From DATGUA01 sp035301545 (GTDB lineage Bacteria > Bacillota > Clostridia > Tissierellales > Tissierellaceae): a stretch of DNA of 31,297 bases. The stretch's first letter is position 1, and each line of letters starts with the position of its first letter. The DNA lies in the NCBI GenBank assembly GCA_035301545.1, contig DATGUA010000053.1, positions 1 through 31,297 of the forward strand. Reading direction: 5' to 3'. The position numbers were made by a program, and so were the translations under genes. The notes beneath the pieces are model-generated. The model was not told the origin of the DNA. It searched no databases and worked only from the letters and a program-made list of their open reading frames with translations. Of the stretch, positions 24,298-31,297 are shown piece after piece.

Positions 24298-25278
24298 TTA
24301 ACTATTTACTTCTTTTATAACACGTAATGCATTCTTATATGCAAGCTTTTCTAGTAATCTTTCTGTCCATCCATCTTTTCTTAGAAACTTAAATAAATCA
24401 GGCATTTTATCAGATCCATCTATTTCAAGATTGCCGCTTATTCCATCAAAATCTGAGCCAAGAGCTAATATATCTTCTCCACCTATGTTTTTCATATGAT
24501 TTAAATGTTCTACCATAAACTCTATCCTACTCTCTTTAGATGTAATGTCTTTATTTAAAAATCCTGGTGCAAAATTCAGACCTGCTACTCCTCCTTGTTC
24601 AGCCAGCAATTTAATCATATCATCAGTTAAATTTCTTGGATGATTAGATAATATTCGTGCATTAGAATGAGAAGCTATGAATGGTTTCTTACTTATTTTA
24701 GCTACATCATAGAAACCTCCATCTGATAAATGAGATACATCTATTATTATCCCTAAATCATTCATATATTCAATACTTTCTTTACCAAAGTCTTTTAAAC
24801 CTTTATTCATAATATTAGGGTCAGTAGAGTTTGGGAATCCAAAACAGTTTTCATAATTCCAGGTTAATCCGATTAATCTTATACCTAAATTATAATATTT
24901 CTCTATTTTTTCCAGCTTTCCATCTACACTTCTACCATCTTCAATAGTTAAAAATGCAGACATTTTACCATTATTATAATTTTCAATCAAATCATCATAA
25001 TTATATGCCATTGAAATTATATCAGAATTTCTATCTACCTCATCTAATAATATCTTTCTTAATTTTAAAATATATTGGTCATCTGGGATCGGCTCTCTAC
25101 CTGTATCTTTAAACATATCATTACTAAGCAGAAAGATAGCAAAAAATTGTGCCATTGCTTTTGACTCTTTCATTCTTTTAAAGTCTACACTTGTAATTCT
25201 GTTATCTAAAAGACTTTCCTCACCATTTACTTCTGCCATCTTCATTAATGTATCACAATGTAAATCTATATATTTCAT
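24298..25278 (-). CDS. Membrane dipeptidase-family (M19) peptidase
   Basis: A zinc dipeptidase of the renal dipeptidase family, hydrolysing dipeptides, sometimes with D-amino acids at the C-terminal position. The zinc ligands are all visible: HxD at His7/Asp9 (DLHCDT), the glutamate in TIEDGRS, and histidines in DVSHLSD and ASHSNARIL; LGSDFDGI near the C-terminus is also a family motif. Length 326 is typical of the bacterial cytosolic form, and no signal peptide is present. GGGAGGG precedes the ATG by eight bases. It lies after the rplY terminator and about 120 bases before gin, likely as its own unit. Confidence 0.93.
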   Translation of the reverse strand: MKYIDLHCDTLMKMAEVNGEESLLDNRITSVDFKRMKESKAMAQFFAIFLLSNDMFKDTGREPIPDDQYILKLRKILLDEVDRNSDIISMAYNYDDLIENYNNGKMSAFLTIEDGRSVDGKLEKIEKYYNLGIRLIGLTWNYENCFGFPNSTDPNIMNKGLKDFGKESIEYMNDLGIIIDVSHLSDGGFYDVAKISKKPFIASHSNARILSNHPRNLTDDMIKLLAEQGGVAGLNFAPGFLNKDITSKESRIEFMVEHLNHMKNIGGEDILALGSDFDGISGNLEIDGSDKMPDLFKFLRKDGWTERLLEKLAYKNALRVIKEVNS

Positions 25279-25305
25279 TTTTTTATCCCTCCCATAATTC
25301 TAAAT

Positions 25306-25352
25306 AAAAAACAGATAAGATTTGAGAATACCTCATTGTCCTATCTGTTTTA
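25306..25352 (-). terminator. Terminator of rplY
   Basis: AAAACAGATA pairs with TATCTGTTTT across a long arm that carries a nested TGAG/CTCA hairpin, and the minus-strand transcript ends in UUUUUU. It separates rplY from the dipeptidase. Confidence 0.85.
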
Positions 25353-25372
25353 ATCTATTTATCTTTAGACTT

Positions 25373-26044
25373 TTACTCCTCTGATTCTTCTTCATCTTCT
25401 TCATCTTCTTCATCAGATACTAATGGAACATCCATATCTACTTCCTCCGCATCTTCAGATAATAATGCCTCTTCTGCTTCTTCATCATATGATGGTTCAA
25501 CTAGAGTACATACTACTTCATCTAGTTCTGTCCAAATAGTAATGTCCTCATTTTTTGCAATGTCTAAATCTTCAACTAATATAGCTGTATCAAAATCCAT
25601 ATCTATAACGTCTATGCTAGCATCATTTGGTATATCTTTTGGTAAACATTCAATTTCAATCTCATCAATAGATTGTACAAGTACTGATGGCTGTAATTTA
25701 ATATTATCTCTGTTAATAAGATTTACCGGAACTGACATTCTAATAGTTTCATCCATATCTAACTCCTGAAAATCAACATGAAGATATTCATTTTTTACAG
25801 GATGACTCTGTAAATCCTTAATAATTACTGAATAAGTTTCTCCATCTAAATCTAATTCTACAATAGAACTTGTCCCTGCTTCTCTATATAGTTTTGCAAA
25901 TTCAATACTATCAACTTGAATATGTTTAGTTTCATCTCCACTTTTATAGATTACACCTGGGATCATCTTTTCAGCTCTTAATTTATTTACACGATTACTA
26001 CCTATATCTGATCGACTTTCTATACTAATCTTTGGTGATGCCAT
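25373..26044 (-). CDS. rplY: Ribosomal protein bL25, Ctc type
   Basis: A 5S rRNA-binding 50S protein of the long L25/TL5/CTC form, called Ctc in Bacillus, where it is stress-induced. The 223 residues consist of the RNA-binding L25 domain (about 1-92, RAEKMIPGVIYKSG), the TL5 C-terminal beta domain (about 96-180), and a strongly acidic tail of Glu and Asp (about 185-223). The start is the ATG at 26044, eight bases after GGGGGG, giving the canonical MASPKISIESR; upstream in-frame codons are not supported. TTGCAT and TATAAA, 17 bases apart, form its promoter. Confidence 0.94.
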   Translation of the reverse strand: MASPKISIESRSDIGSNRVNKLRAEKMIPGVIYKSGDETKHIQVDSIEFAKLYREAGTSSIVELDLDGETYSVIIKDLQSHPVKNEYLHVDFQELDMDETIRMSVPVNLINRDNIKLQPSVLVQSIDEIEIECLPKDIPNDASIDVIDMDFDTAILVEDLDIAKNEDITIWTELDEVVCTLVEPSYDEEAEEALLSEDAEEVDMDVPLVSDEEDEEDEEESEE

Positions 26045-26078
26045 GTTTCTTACCCCCCATCCATTTTCATATATAATA

Positions 26079-26107
26079 TTTATATCATATTTTCCCTCTT
26101 TATGCAA
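26079..26107 (-). promoter_or_regulatory. Promoter of rplY
   Basis: TTGCAT (26102-26107) and TATAAA (26079-26084) with a 17-base spacer, about 35 bases upstream of the rplY ATG and just after the bofA stop codon. An overlapping alternative, TTGAGT with TATGAT at 18 bases, is also visible. Confidence 0.55.
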
Positions 26108-26117
26108 ACTCAATAGT

Positions 26118-26378
26118 CTACAACAAAACTTGTAGTATCAACAATAATACTACACCAGGTACACCTAATATCCCAACTATTATAGAATTTAGTGGATTTA
26201 TTACTAATGATACTCCAAATATACCTCCTACTAGATTAAATAAAAATAAAACTACTCCTCCTATTATTCCATTGATCATTAGCTTTATTAATATTTTAAT
26301 AGGTATTACTAATATTATTCCAACTATATATAATAATACAAGTCCTAATAAATAAGCAAAAATATTTCCTAGCGGCAT
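26118..26378 (-). CDS. bofA: Pro-sigma-K processing inhibitor BofA
   Basis: A small mother-cell membrane protein that, in Bacillus, holds the SpoIVFB protease inactive until the forespore signals. The 86 residues are almost entirely hydrophobic, with two or three membrane segments (about 5-25, 28-55 and 65-86), and the family motif NPLNSIIVGILGVPGV near residue 61. AGGAGG lies nine bases before the ATG. It follows yaaL as in Bacillus (recR-yaaL-bofA), but recR is replaced here by a ZIP transporter gene. Its ribosome site can be covered by an upstream arm (26415-26424). Confidence 0.9.
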   Translation of the reverse strand: MPLGNIFAYLLGLVLLYIVGIILVIPIKILIKLMINGIIGGVVLFLFNLVGGIFGVSLVINPLNSIIVGILGVPGVVLLLILQVLL

Positions 26379-26379
26379 A

Positions 26380-26424
26380 AAACTAACCTCCTTATGTTAT
26401 TATACTATAAATATAGGTTAGTTT
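26380..26424 (-). promoter_or_regulatory. Hairpin that can cover the bofA ribosome site, with a -10 box in its loop
   Basis: On the minus strand, AAACTAACCT (26415-26424) is perfectly complementary to AGGTTAGTTT (26380-26389), which contains the 3' half of the bofA ribosome site AGGAGGTTAG. The 25-base loop contains TATAAT (26399-26404), a candidate -10 box. A transcript starting there would lack the first arm. Confidence 0.65.
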
Positions 26425-26435
26425 ACAGAGAAATA

Positions 26436-26696
26436 TTACATATTTTTTTCTTTCTTTACCTTTTTTAATAAATAAGTATATTTTCTTTTTGATGCTTCTA
26501 TATCATATATAGCAAAATCTACTAAATCTGGGTCTGTTACATCATTAAAATATTCTTCCTTTGCTAGCCATTCTTTATGGGCCTCTTTAGCCGATCTTAT
26601 TAACCTTTCTTTTTCATTTAATTCTACTCCATCTCTTAATAAACTACTCTTTAATTTTTGGATTAAATTCATAATTTTTTCTTTAATATTGTTCAT
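26436..26696 (-). CDS. yaaL: YaaL-family protein (DUF2508)
   Basis: A short cytosolic protein of unknown function, conserved next to bofA in spore-forming Firmicutes. The 86 residues are strongly charged and mostly helical (NEKERLIRSAKEAHKEWLAKEEYF, then DLVDFAIYDIEASKRKY), with no membrane segment. The start is the ATG at 26696, eight bases after GGAGG; an in-frame GTG three codons earlier lies within the ribosome site. A short inverted repeat (26709-26716 with 26734-26741) lies immediately upstream. The family assignment rests on length, the central KEAxxEWxxAxxYF-like pattern and position. Confidence 0.85.
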   Translation of the reverse strand: MNNIKEKIMNLIQKLKSSLLRDGVELNEKERLIRSAKEAHKEWLAKEEYFNDVTDPDLVDFAIYDIEASKRKYTYLLKKVKKEKNM

Positions 26697-26764
26697 AAAG
26701 AACACCTCCAGTATTTATATAAATCATTGACACAAATACTGAAGCTTATACTACTTTTTATAAA

Positions 26765-27577
26765 TTAATGATGATGGCCAAATATAGCTAAGCTTATTGC
26801 CATTACTATCATTCCAACAATGGCTCCATATACAGATATATGATGATCTTCGTATTTCTGAGATGTAGGTAATAATTCATCTAAAGCTACAAATATCATA
26901 ATACCAGATATAATTGCAAATAATATTCCAAACAATAGATCATTAAAAAATTGAGAAAATAATAAATATCCAATTACGGCCCCAAGAGGTTGACATAATC
27001 CTACAACTAATGTAAACAAGAAAGCTTTTCTTCTACTATTAGTAGCATAAAATATAGGGACTGAAATTGCGATACTTAATGGAATATTGTGCATTATAAC
27101 TGCAGCTGCAATAGGGATTGCAACAGTTATATCTTTTAGTCCTGCCGTAAATATAGCTAATCCTTCTGGTAGATTGTGTATAGCTATAGCTACCCCAGAC
27201 ATAATACCTAAATTAGCCATATGTCCATTATGTTTATGGTCATCAAGTATTTCATTTTCATGCACGTGAACATCTCCACCTATTGAATGGATTAACTTCT
27301 CTATAATAGCTATTAATATAATACCACCAAAAAAAGATATTAAACCTATAGTTTCTCCTTTTCCATTTTGAAGATGTCTTTCTATCGTTTCTATTCCTTC
27401 TGGTAATATTTCCATAAAAGATACATATATCATTATTCCTGCTGAAAAACTTAAAGATAAGGCTAAAAACCTTTTATTTCTTCCTTTTACTACAAAAGAT
27501 AATAGACTTCCTATACCCATAGATAATCCAACTACCAATGTAAGGAAAAAGGATAATACTACATCCGATAACTCCAC
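26765..27577 (-). CDS. ZIP-family divalent metal transporter
   Basis: An inner-membrane transporter of the ZIP family, importing zinc or a related divalent metal. The 270 residues form about eight membrane segments, with a His-rich cytosolic loop (HVHENEILDDHKHNGH, about 110-125) and C-terminal GHHH. The TM4 metal-site motif HNLPEG is intact. The TM5 motif reads HNIPLS, in which the glutamate of the usual HNIPEG is replaced by leucine, so the binuclear site may be altered. The start is GTG at 27577 behind GGTGGTGAT. I see no Zur-type operator in the 198-base gap upstream, which holds two hairpins near the MATE end. Confidence 0.88.
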   Translation of the reverse strand: MELSDVVLSFFLTLVVGLSMGIGSLLSFVVKGRNKRFLALSLSFSAGIMIYVSFMEILPEGIETIERHLQNGKGETIGLISFFGGIILIAIIEKLIHSIGGDVHVHENEILDDHKHNGHMANLGIMSGVAIAIHNLPEGLAIFTAGLKDITVAIPIAAAVIMHNIPLSIAISVPIFYATNSRRKAFLFTLVVGLCQPLGAVIGYLLFSQFFNDLLFGILFAIISGIMIFVALDELLPTSQKYEDHHISVYGAIVGMIVMAISLAIFGHHH

Positions 27578-27655
27578 AAAATCACCACCAGTCTATCTTA
27601 TATTATCCTATCACAATAATCTTTATTCATCTACTTTAATTAATCATATATCAAA

Positions 27656-27741
27656 ATAATAGAGAATTGTTTCTTAATTTAATATAAATAATAAAATCTT
27701 ATATAAGAACAATTCTCTATTATAAACAGTACCTGTTTATA
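27656..27741. repeat. Two adjacent hairpins after the MATE gene
   Basis: ATAATAGAGAATTGTT (27656-27671) pairs with its mirror at 27708-27723, with a one-base bulge, three more pairs and a 29-base AT-rich loop. Overlapping its end, TATAAACAG and CTGTTTATA (27721-27741) form a perfect 9-bp palindrome around TAC. On the minus strand neither is followed by a U-run. The pair may end MATE transcripts inefficiently, protect their 3' ends or bind a regulator. Confidence 0.7.
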
Positions 27742-27775
27742 TCAAATATTTAAAATAAAATCATATGATCCATAA

Positions 27776-29116
27776 TTAATCTATATCAAGGCCTACCCTC
27801 CATCTCTCCTTTCTTATATATATTAAAGATCCAATAATGGATATTATAGAGGCTAGAGGAGCAGCCATTCCTAACCCTACCATTCCTTTTGAAATATATA
27901 TTGCTAAAAGGTATGCTAGTGGAATCCTTACTAATACAGAGGAAGCAATTCCATTTATCATTGCAAACTTTGTACATCCACACCCATTTAAAAATCCATT
28001 TAAATTAAATTTAAAAGCAACTAACATAAAATCATAGCTAAAAGATTTAAGATATTTAACTCCTACATTGATTACTGATTGATCTGCCTTAAATATTCTC
28101 ATGATAGATTCTGGAAACCTCTGTCCCCAAATAAAAAAGAATATAGAAATTATAAAAGATATAAATATACTAATATTAAGAGATTTTTTAGCTCGCTCTG
28201 GTTTACCTGCCCCAATATTCTGTGCAGATATTGCTGCTAAAGCATTAGAAAGGGCCATTGGTGGCAACATAGCAAAGGTTTCCACCTTAGCTACAACTCC
28301 TACGGCTGCCGACTGAGCTACACCCATCTGATTAGCAATAGCAACTATAACTAAAAAAGAACCCCATAATAATACTTCTTGTAATGATAATGGAAAACCT
28401 AAATATAATAATTTTTTTACCTTTTCTTTATGTAAAGATAAGTTTTTAAGTTTAAACTGAAAAATAAACTCTTTCCTTCCAATATAAATTAATGCTAGTA
28501 CCATACTGGTACCCTGAGATAATACAGTTGCTAATGCAGCACCATAAGCTCTCATATTAAATCTTCCAACAAATAAAAAATCTAATAATACATTAAATAT
28601 ACAAGCAATCCCAATAAAATATAATGGACTTTTAGAATCACCTAATCCTCTTAAAATAGCACTCACTGCATTATATCCAAATATAAATACTACTCCTACT
28701 GAAGCAAATAATACATAATCTCTCGCATCATTATAAGCTTCTGACGGTGTTTGTAATATTCCTAATAAAGGTTTTATTAATAAAAACATTATTACAGTTA
28801 TAATAAGAGATAGAATAATTCCCGAAGTAAATATTGTTCCTATTGTTTCAATTACATCTTCTCTCTTTCTAGCCCCATAGTATTGACCTACCAAAATAGT
28901 TCCACCCATAGATAAACCTATTATTAGACCATTTACTATTTGCATAATCTGAGTTCCTATTGATACTGCAGATAATCCAGATGCTCCTGTATAATAACTA
29001 ACAACTGCTAAATCTACAGCTCCATAAATCGCTTGTAAAAGATTAGCTATAATAAAGGGAATAGAAAAGTTTAAAAGGGATTTATAAATATTATCTTGAG
29101 TTAAATCATATTCCAA
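27776..29116 (-). CDS. MATE-family multidrug or metabolite exporter
   Basis: A 12-segment cation-coupled exporter of the NorM/DinF (MATE) family, of normal length (about 446 residues). The N-terminus reads EYDLTQDNIYKSLLNFSIP, then LLQAIYGAVDLAVVSYYTG, typical of Firmicute MATEs; the C-terminal half repeats the fold (LPPMALSNALAAISAQNIGAG). An in-frame GTG at 29123-29125 sits directly on the ribosome site AGAAGG and is unlikely. TTG at 29114-29116 is eight bases after it and is chosen. Its own promoter overlaps a 21-bp perfect hairpin, which suggests regulation. The substrate cannot be told from sequence. Confidence 0.92.
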   Translation of the reverse strand: MEYDLTQDNIYKSLLNFSIPFIIANLLQAIYGAVDLAVVSYYTGASGLSAVSIGTQIMQIVNGLIIGLSMGGTILVGQYYGARKREDVIETIGTIFTSGIILSLIITVIMFLLIKPLLGILQTPSEAYNDARDYVLFASVGVVFIFGYNAVSAILRGLGDSKSPLYFIGIACIFNVLLDFLFVGRFNMRAYGAALATVLSQGTSMVLALIYIGRKEFIFQFKLKNLSLHKEKVKKLLYLGFPLSLQEVLLWGSFLVIVAIANQMGVAQSAAVGVVAKVETFAMLPPMALSNALAAISAQNIGAGKPERAKKSLNISIFISFIISIFFFIWGQRFPESIMRIFKADQSVINVGVKYLKSFSYDFMLVAFKFNLNGFLNGCGCTKFAMINGIASSVLVRIPLAYLLAIYISKGMVGLGMAAPLASIISIIGSLIYIRKERWRVGLDID

Positions 29117-29137
29117 TAGATTCACCTTCTTTCTATA

Positions 29138-29167
29138 ATTGTACTCTTACAAACTATTAGAATTCAA
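29138..29167 (-). promoter_or_regulatory. Promoter of the MATE gene
   Basis: TTGAAT (29162-29167) and TACAAT (29138-29143) are 18 bases apart and would give a leader of only about 15 bases before the TTG start. The -35 box lies inside one arm of a perfect hairpin (29155-29199). Confidence 0.65.
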
Positions 29168-29199
29168 TCTAATAGTTTCTATTAGATTGAATTCTAATA
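29155..29199. repeat. Perfect 21-bp inverted repeat at the MATE promoter
   Basis: Two arms of 21 bases (29155-29175 and 29179-29199) are exact reverse complements around a TTT loop. Each arm contains GAATTC. No proper U-run follows on the minus strand (GTTTGTAAG), so it is a poor terminator for the permease gene. Overlap with the MATE -35 box suggests an operator, for example for a dimeric repressor, but no regulator gene is adjacent. Confidence 0.85.
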
Positions 29200-29235
29200 A
29201 TTAGCTTCTTAAATTAATTATATTATGCAATCTTT

Positions 29236-30468
29236 CTAAAACCAAGGTAAATAATTCATAGTACTTATTACAAACATTGTAGTTATACCCATGGCTAAAA
29301 CGTTTGGAATATATCCATGAAGATGTTCTGGTAAATTTCTATTTAATAAACCTGCAAAAGGTGGTCCAATTATCCCTCCAAGAATTGAGGAAAATAATAT
29401 TACAGATAATTTAGGACCAAAACTTATAACACAAAATGGAGCTATGCTCACTACAGGAATATAAGTAGGATACCATCCATTTTCTAAATGTTTCTTTCCA
29501 TATAAGTATACTGCTACCCCACCACTTAATAATTGAGAAAATAATATGGCTGGAAATATTTGAGAACCTAAAAATCCATGTTTAGAATTTATAAACCAAT
29601 CTATCATAGCCCCTAATATTAAAAAAATAGTAGCTATTTCATTTCCATAAAATAATGGATCTGTAAAATCAGCTAATGTTCTTCTAATTATCCAATCAGG
29701 TCTATTTAACATTTCTTGTATTTCATCTTTCCTTAAATTAGATGGTTCATTTATTAATTGAAATTCTTTCTTTTTTATCCAAGGAAGAAGTTTACATGTT
29801 TGCATCACAATAGTACCAGCACTAGCTAAGGCGAAATAATTTGATATTGTATTAGGCATATTTAAAGGTTCCATTATATATAAGGCTATCCAATTAGCAA
29901 TAGGAAGTGTTAATAAGGCTCCTAAAATAGATCCTGTAAATAAAGCCTTTATATTTGGTCCATAAGTACACATTATCGCTTGTGGTGCTCCTACAAGAAA
30001 TAAAAAAGTAGGTAGCCATGTAAATATATCATTATCTAGGAAAGATAAATGTTGAAGAACAAATACAGATATTGTTATAGTTAAAACCTGTGAAGCAAAT
30101 ACCCATGGCCATATATTTAAACCGTAAGATATTCTTATACCTGCATATTTAGAGTTTTTAACATCTAATCTCCATGCTATAACAGCTCCTAGTATAACAC
30201 CTATCCCAGCAAATAATCCACCATAAAATTGTCCCTCAGAGAAATCTTTAATTATCCAAATCACTTTATAGAATAATTTATTATCCATTACCCCTCTAAC
30301 TATCTCACTGTATGGTAACCAGTTAGTAACAATTTTCACCTTAGAGCATAGTAAAAAGATTAGTAAACCAGTCCCAAATAATACTAATAATCCTATAAAT
30401 GATGCTGTATTCTTAGTCTTCATTTTATTTCTATCATTAACAATTTCTTTACCTTCATCTCGACCCAT
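29236..30468 (-). CDS. Unrecognised membrane protein with an internal 2x5-segment duplication
   Basis: A 410-residue integral membrane protein that I cannot place in a named family. After one N-terminal segment (about 21-42) the protein is duplicated. Residues 76-230 and 266-410 share FYG(G/N)...ILGA(V/M)I(A/D)W, then W(L/Y)PT...AP..I...GP...LF..SILG...P, and both end in LLPW or YLPW. This gives two units of about five segments, as in many transporters. A charged loop (231-265) links them. GAGGGGA lies about six bases before the ATG. The cyclase-family gene lies 76 bases upstream on the same strand, with only a hairpin without U-run between them, so the two are probably cotranscribed and may share a substrate. 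Confidence 0.75.
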   Translation of the reverse strand: MGRDEGKEIVNDRNKMKTKNTASFIGLLVLFGTGLLIFLLCSKVKIVTNWLPYSEIVRGVMDNKLFYKVIWIIKDFSEGQFYGGLFAGIGVILGAVIAWRLDVKNSKYAGIRISYGLNIWPWVFASQVLTITISVFVLQHLSFLDNDIFTWLPTFLFLVGAPQAIMCTYGPNIKALFTGSILGALLTLPIANWIALYIMEPLNMPNTISNYFALASAGTIVMQTCKLLPWIKKKEFQLINEPSNLRKDEIQEMLNRPDWIIRRTLADFTDPLFYGNEIATIFLILGAMIDWFINSKHGFLGSQIFPAILFSQLLSGGVAVYLYGKKHLENGWYPTYIPVVSIAPFCVISFGPKLSVILFSSILGGIIGPPFAGLLNRNLPEHLHGYIPNVLAMGITTMFVISTMNYLPWF

Positions 30469-30497
30469 ACAATCCCCTCTTTTAATTTATATTATAG

Positions 30498-30529
30498 ATA
30501 TAGCTGGAGATTCCAATCTCCAGCTATAT
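30498..30529. repeat. Strong hairpin between cyclase and permease genes
   Basis: Two perfect 15-base arms (30498-30512 and 30515-30529, containing TAGCTGGAGATT) are separated by only two bases. On the minus strand the following sequence is CTATAATATAAATT, without a U-run, so it is more likely an mRNA-processing or stability element, or a leaky terminator, between two linked genes. Confidence 0.75.
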
Positions 30530-30544
30530 AAAAGATTATTACAA

Positions 30545-31297
30545 CTATTTATTTTTAGGTAATAATGCTAAAGATCTAATAGGTGATCCTGTACCTCCTC
30601 TAATCTTTAGTGGAAGTCCGAAATAAACAAATCTTTTTCCCACTAACTTATCTAGATTACATAAGTTTTCTGTATTTGTTATATCATATTCACCACATAC
30701 TAAATGACCTGAATAATCTAAATCATCTGGAGTTAAATCAATAGCTGGAGAATCCACTCCTATATTTACTACTCCTTGGTCTGCTAACCATTTAGCAGCA
30801 TTATAAGATAATCCTGTATGTTTAGAATCTAGCCCACCATAATTTAACACATCTACAGTGTCATCATCAGAATGGAATATTGGATGGGTCCTCTCAAAAT
30901 GACCTGTATACATCATAAAAATGTCGCCTTTTTTAATTTGTAAGTCAGTTTTTCCTAACGCTTCTTCTAGATCCTCTACTTCTATATATTCTGGATATCT
31001 AATATGAGAGACATCTACACATATAGCATCTCCAAAATAATAATCTATAGGCATATCTTCTATACTTGCTCCACCTGGTTTATATTCTACTACTGCATCT
31101 GTATGGGTTCCTGCATGTTCACTAATTAACAGATTTCTAGCATAAAATCCTAGAGTCTTACTTCCTGTCTTCTTCATACTCACCTCATGAGTCTGATTGG
31201 TCATTATAAATGTAGGCTGATGGATACCAAAAAGTGGCATTCCCTCATACATTTCTTGAGTTAAATCTAATATTTCCCATTGTTGATTAAAATTCAT
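30545..31297 (-). CDS. Cyclase-family metal-dependent hydrolase (kynurenine formamidase-like)
   Basis: A member of the cyclase family (PF04199), manganese- or zinc-dependent enzymes that open or close amide, lactam or ester bonds, such as kynurenine formamidase and isatin hydrolase. The metal motif HxGTHxD is at residues 61-67 (His61, His65, Asp67), with NIGVDSPAID and RGGTGSPIR further on, as in the family. The usual proline-histidine after the motif is replaced by Val-Val-Glu-Tyr, so the substrate pocket probably differs. The ATG is the last three bases of the window, so an upstream start and the ribosome site cannot be examined; the N-terminus looks natural (ILDLTQEM near residue 9). No kynurenine-pathway genes are nearby. 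Confidence 0.85.
   Translation of the reverse strand: MNFNQQWEILDLTQEMYEGMPLFGIHQPTFIMTNQTHEVSMKKTGSKTLGFYARNLLISEHAGTHTDAVVEYKPGGASIEDMPIDYYFGDAICVDVSHIRYPEYIEVEDLEEALGKTDLQIKKGDIFMMYTGHFERTHPIFHSDDDTVDVLNYGGLDSKHTGLSYNAAKWLADQGVVNIGVDSPAIDLTPDDLDYSGHLVCGEYDITNTENLCNLDKLVGKRFVYFGLPLKIRGGTGSPIRSLALLPKNK

Noticed and set aside
26045..26113. Upstream in-frame extension of rplY by 23 residues
   Set aside because: The extension overlaps the promoter and ribosome site, and L25 proteins begin at the MASPKI-type methionine.
27578..27660. Possible Zur or Fur operator before the ZIP gene
   Set aside because: The AT-rich stretch lacks the inverted repeat of either consensus; resemblance is only base composition.
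27786..27983. Minus-strand frame of 65 codons inside the MATE gene
   Set aside because: It is a shifted frame of the MATE 3' region; the true frame carries the conserved MATE sequence.

Overview
The window is about 31.3 kb of very AT-rich DNA. Nearly every gene lies on the minus strand, with strong GGAGG-type ribosome sites, long stop-overlapping operons, a T-box leader and intrinsic terminators. Two sporulation genes (bofA and a Gin/CsfB-type sigma-G inhibitor), a granulose-type glycogen operon with a glgC/glgD pair, a small 2[4Fe-4S] ferredoxin and tandem DarA-type c-di-AMP receptors point to an anaerobic, endospore-forming low-GC Firmicute (Clostridia or Tissierellia-like). That placement is inferred from gene content and composition, not from a marker-gene comparison.

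Layout. 1-6300 is a housekeeping block on the minus strand: metG (behind a methionine T-box and a consensus promoter), tatD, a 368-bp structured gap, rnmV, rsmA, an unrecognised Lys/Glu-rich protein, and the first 40 codons of a possible ArsR-type regulator that leaves the window. 6302-8655 holds a class I fructose-bisphosphate aldolase (minus) and, divergently, a YabE-like G5/3D-domain cell-wall protein, the only plus-strand gene. 8640-16166 is a five-gene glycogen operon read glgB-glgC-glgD-glgA-pulA. 16258-19338 encodes a HerA ATPase and a NurA nuclease, a DNA-end-processing pair. 19577-24174 is the conserved tmk region: gin, then tmk-darA-darA2-holB-ricT, a ferredoxin gene with its own promoter, and rsmI. 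24298-26696 holds an M19 dipeptidase, ribosomal L25/Ctc, bofA and yaaL. 26765-31297 is an accessory stretch: a ZIP metal transporter, a MATE exporter, an unrecognised duplicated membrane protein and a cyclase-family hydrolase.

Structure not explained by genes. A roughly 75-80 bp element occurs three times in intergenic gaps (2941, 18191, 19394), always in the same orientation, with a terminal inverted repeat and an inner hairpin that both show compensatory base changes. Two copies bracket nurA. A second, unrelated 77-bp GC-rich-core palindrome lies at 3129-3205 beside a repeated octamer. bofA and yaaL each have an upstream arm complementary to their Shine-Dalgarno region. The MATE-permease-cyclase stretch has several long hairpins without U-tracts, one of which overlaps the MATE promoter.

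How it fits together: the glycogen operon makes a branched storage polymer and trims it; tmk/holB/rsmA/rsmI/metG/rnmV serve replication and translation; HerA-NurA processes DNA ends; gin and bofA time the forespore and mother-cell sigma programmes.
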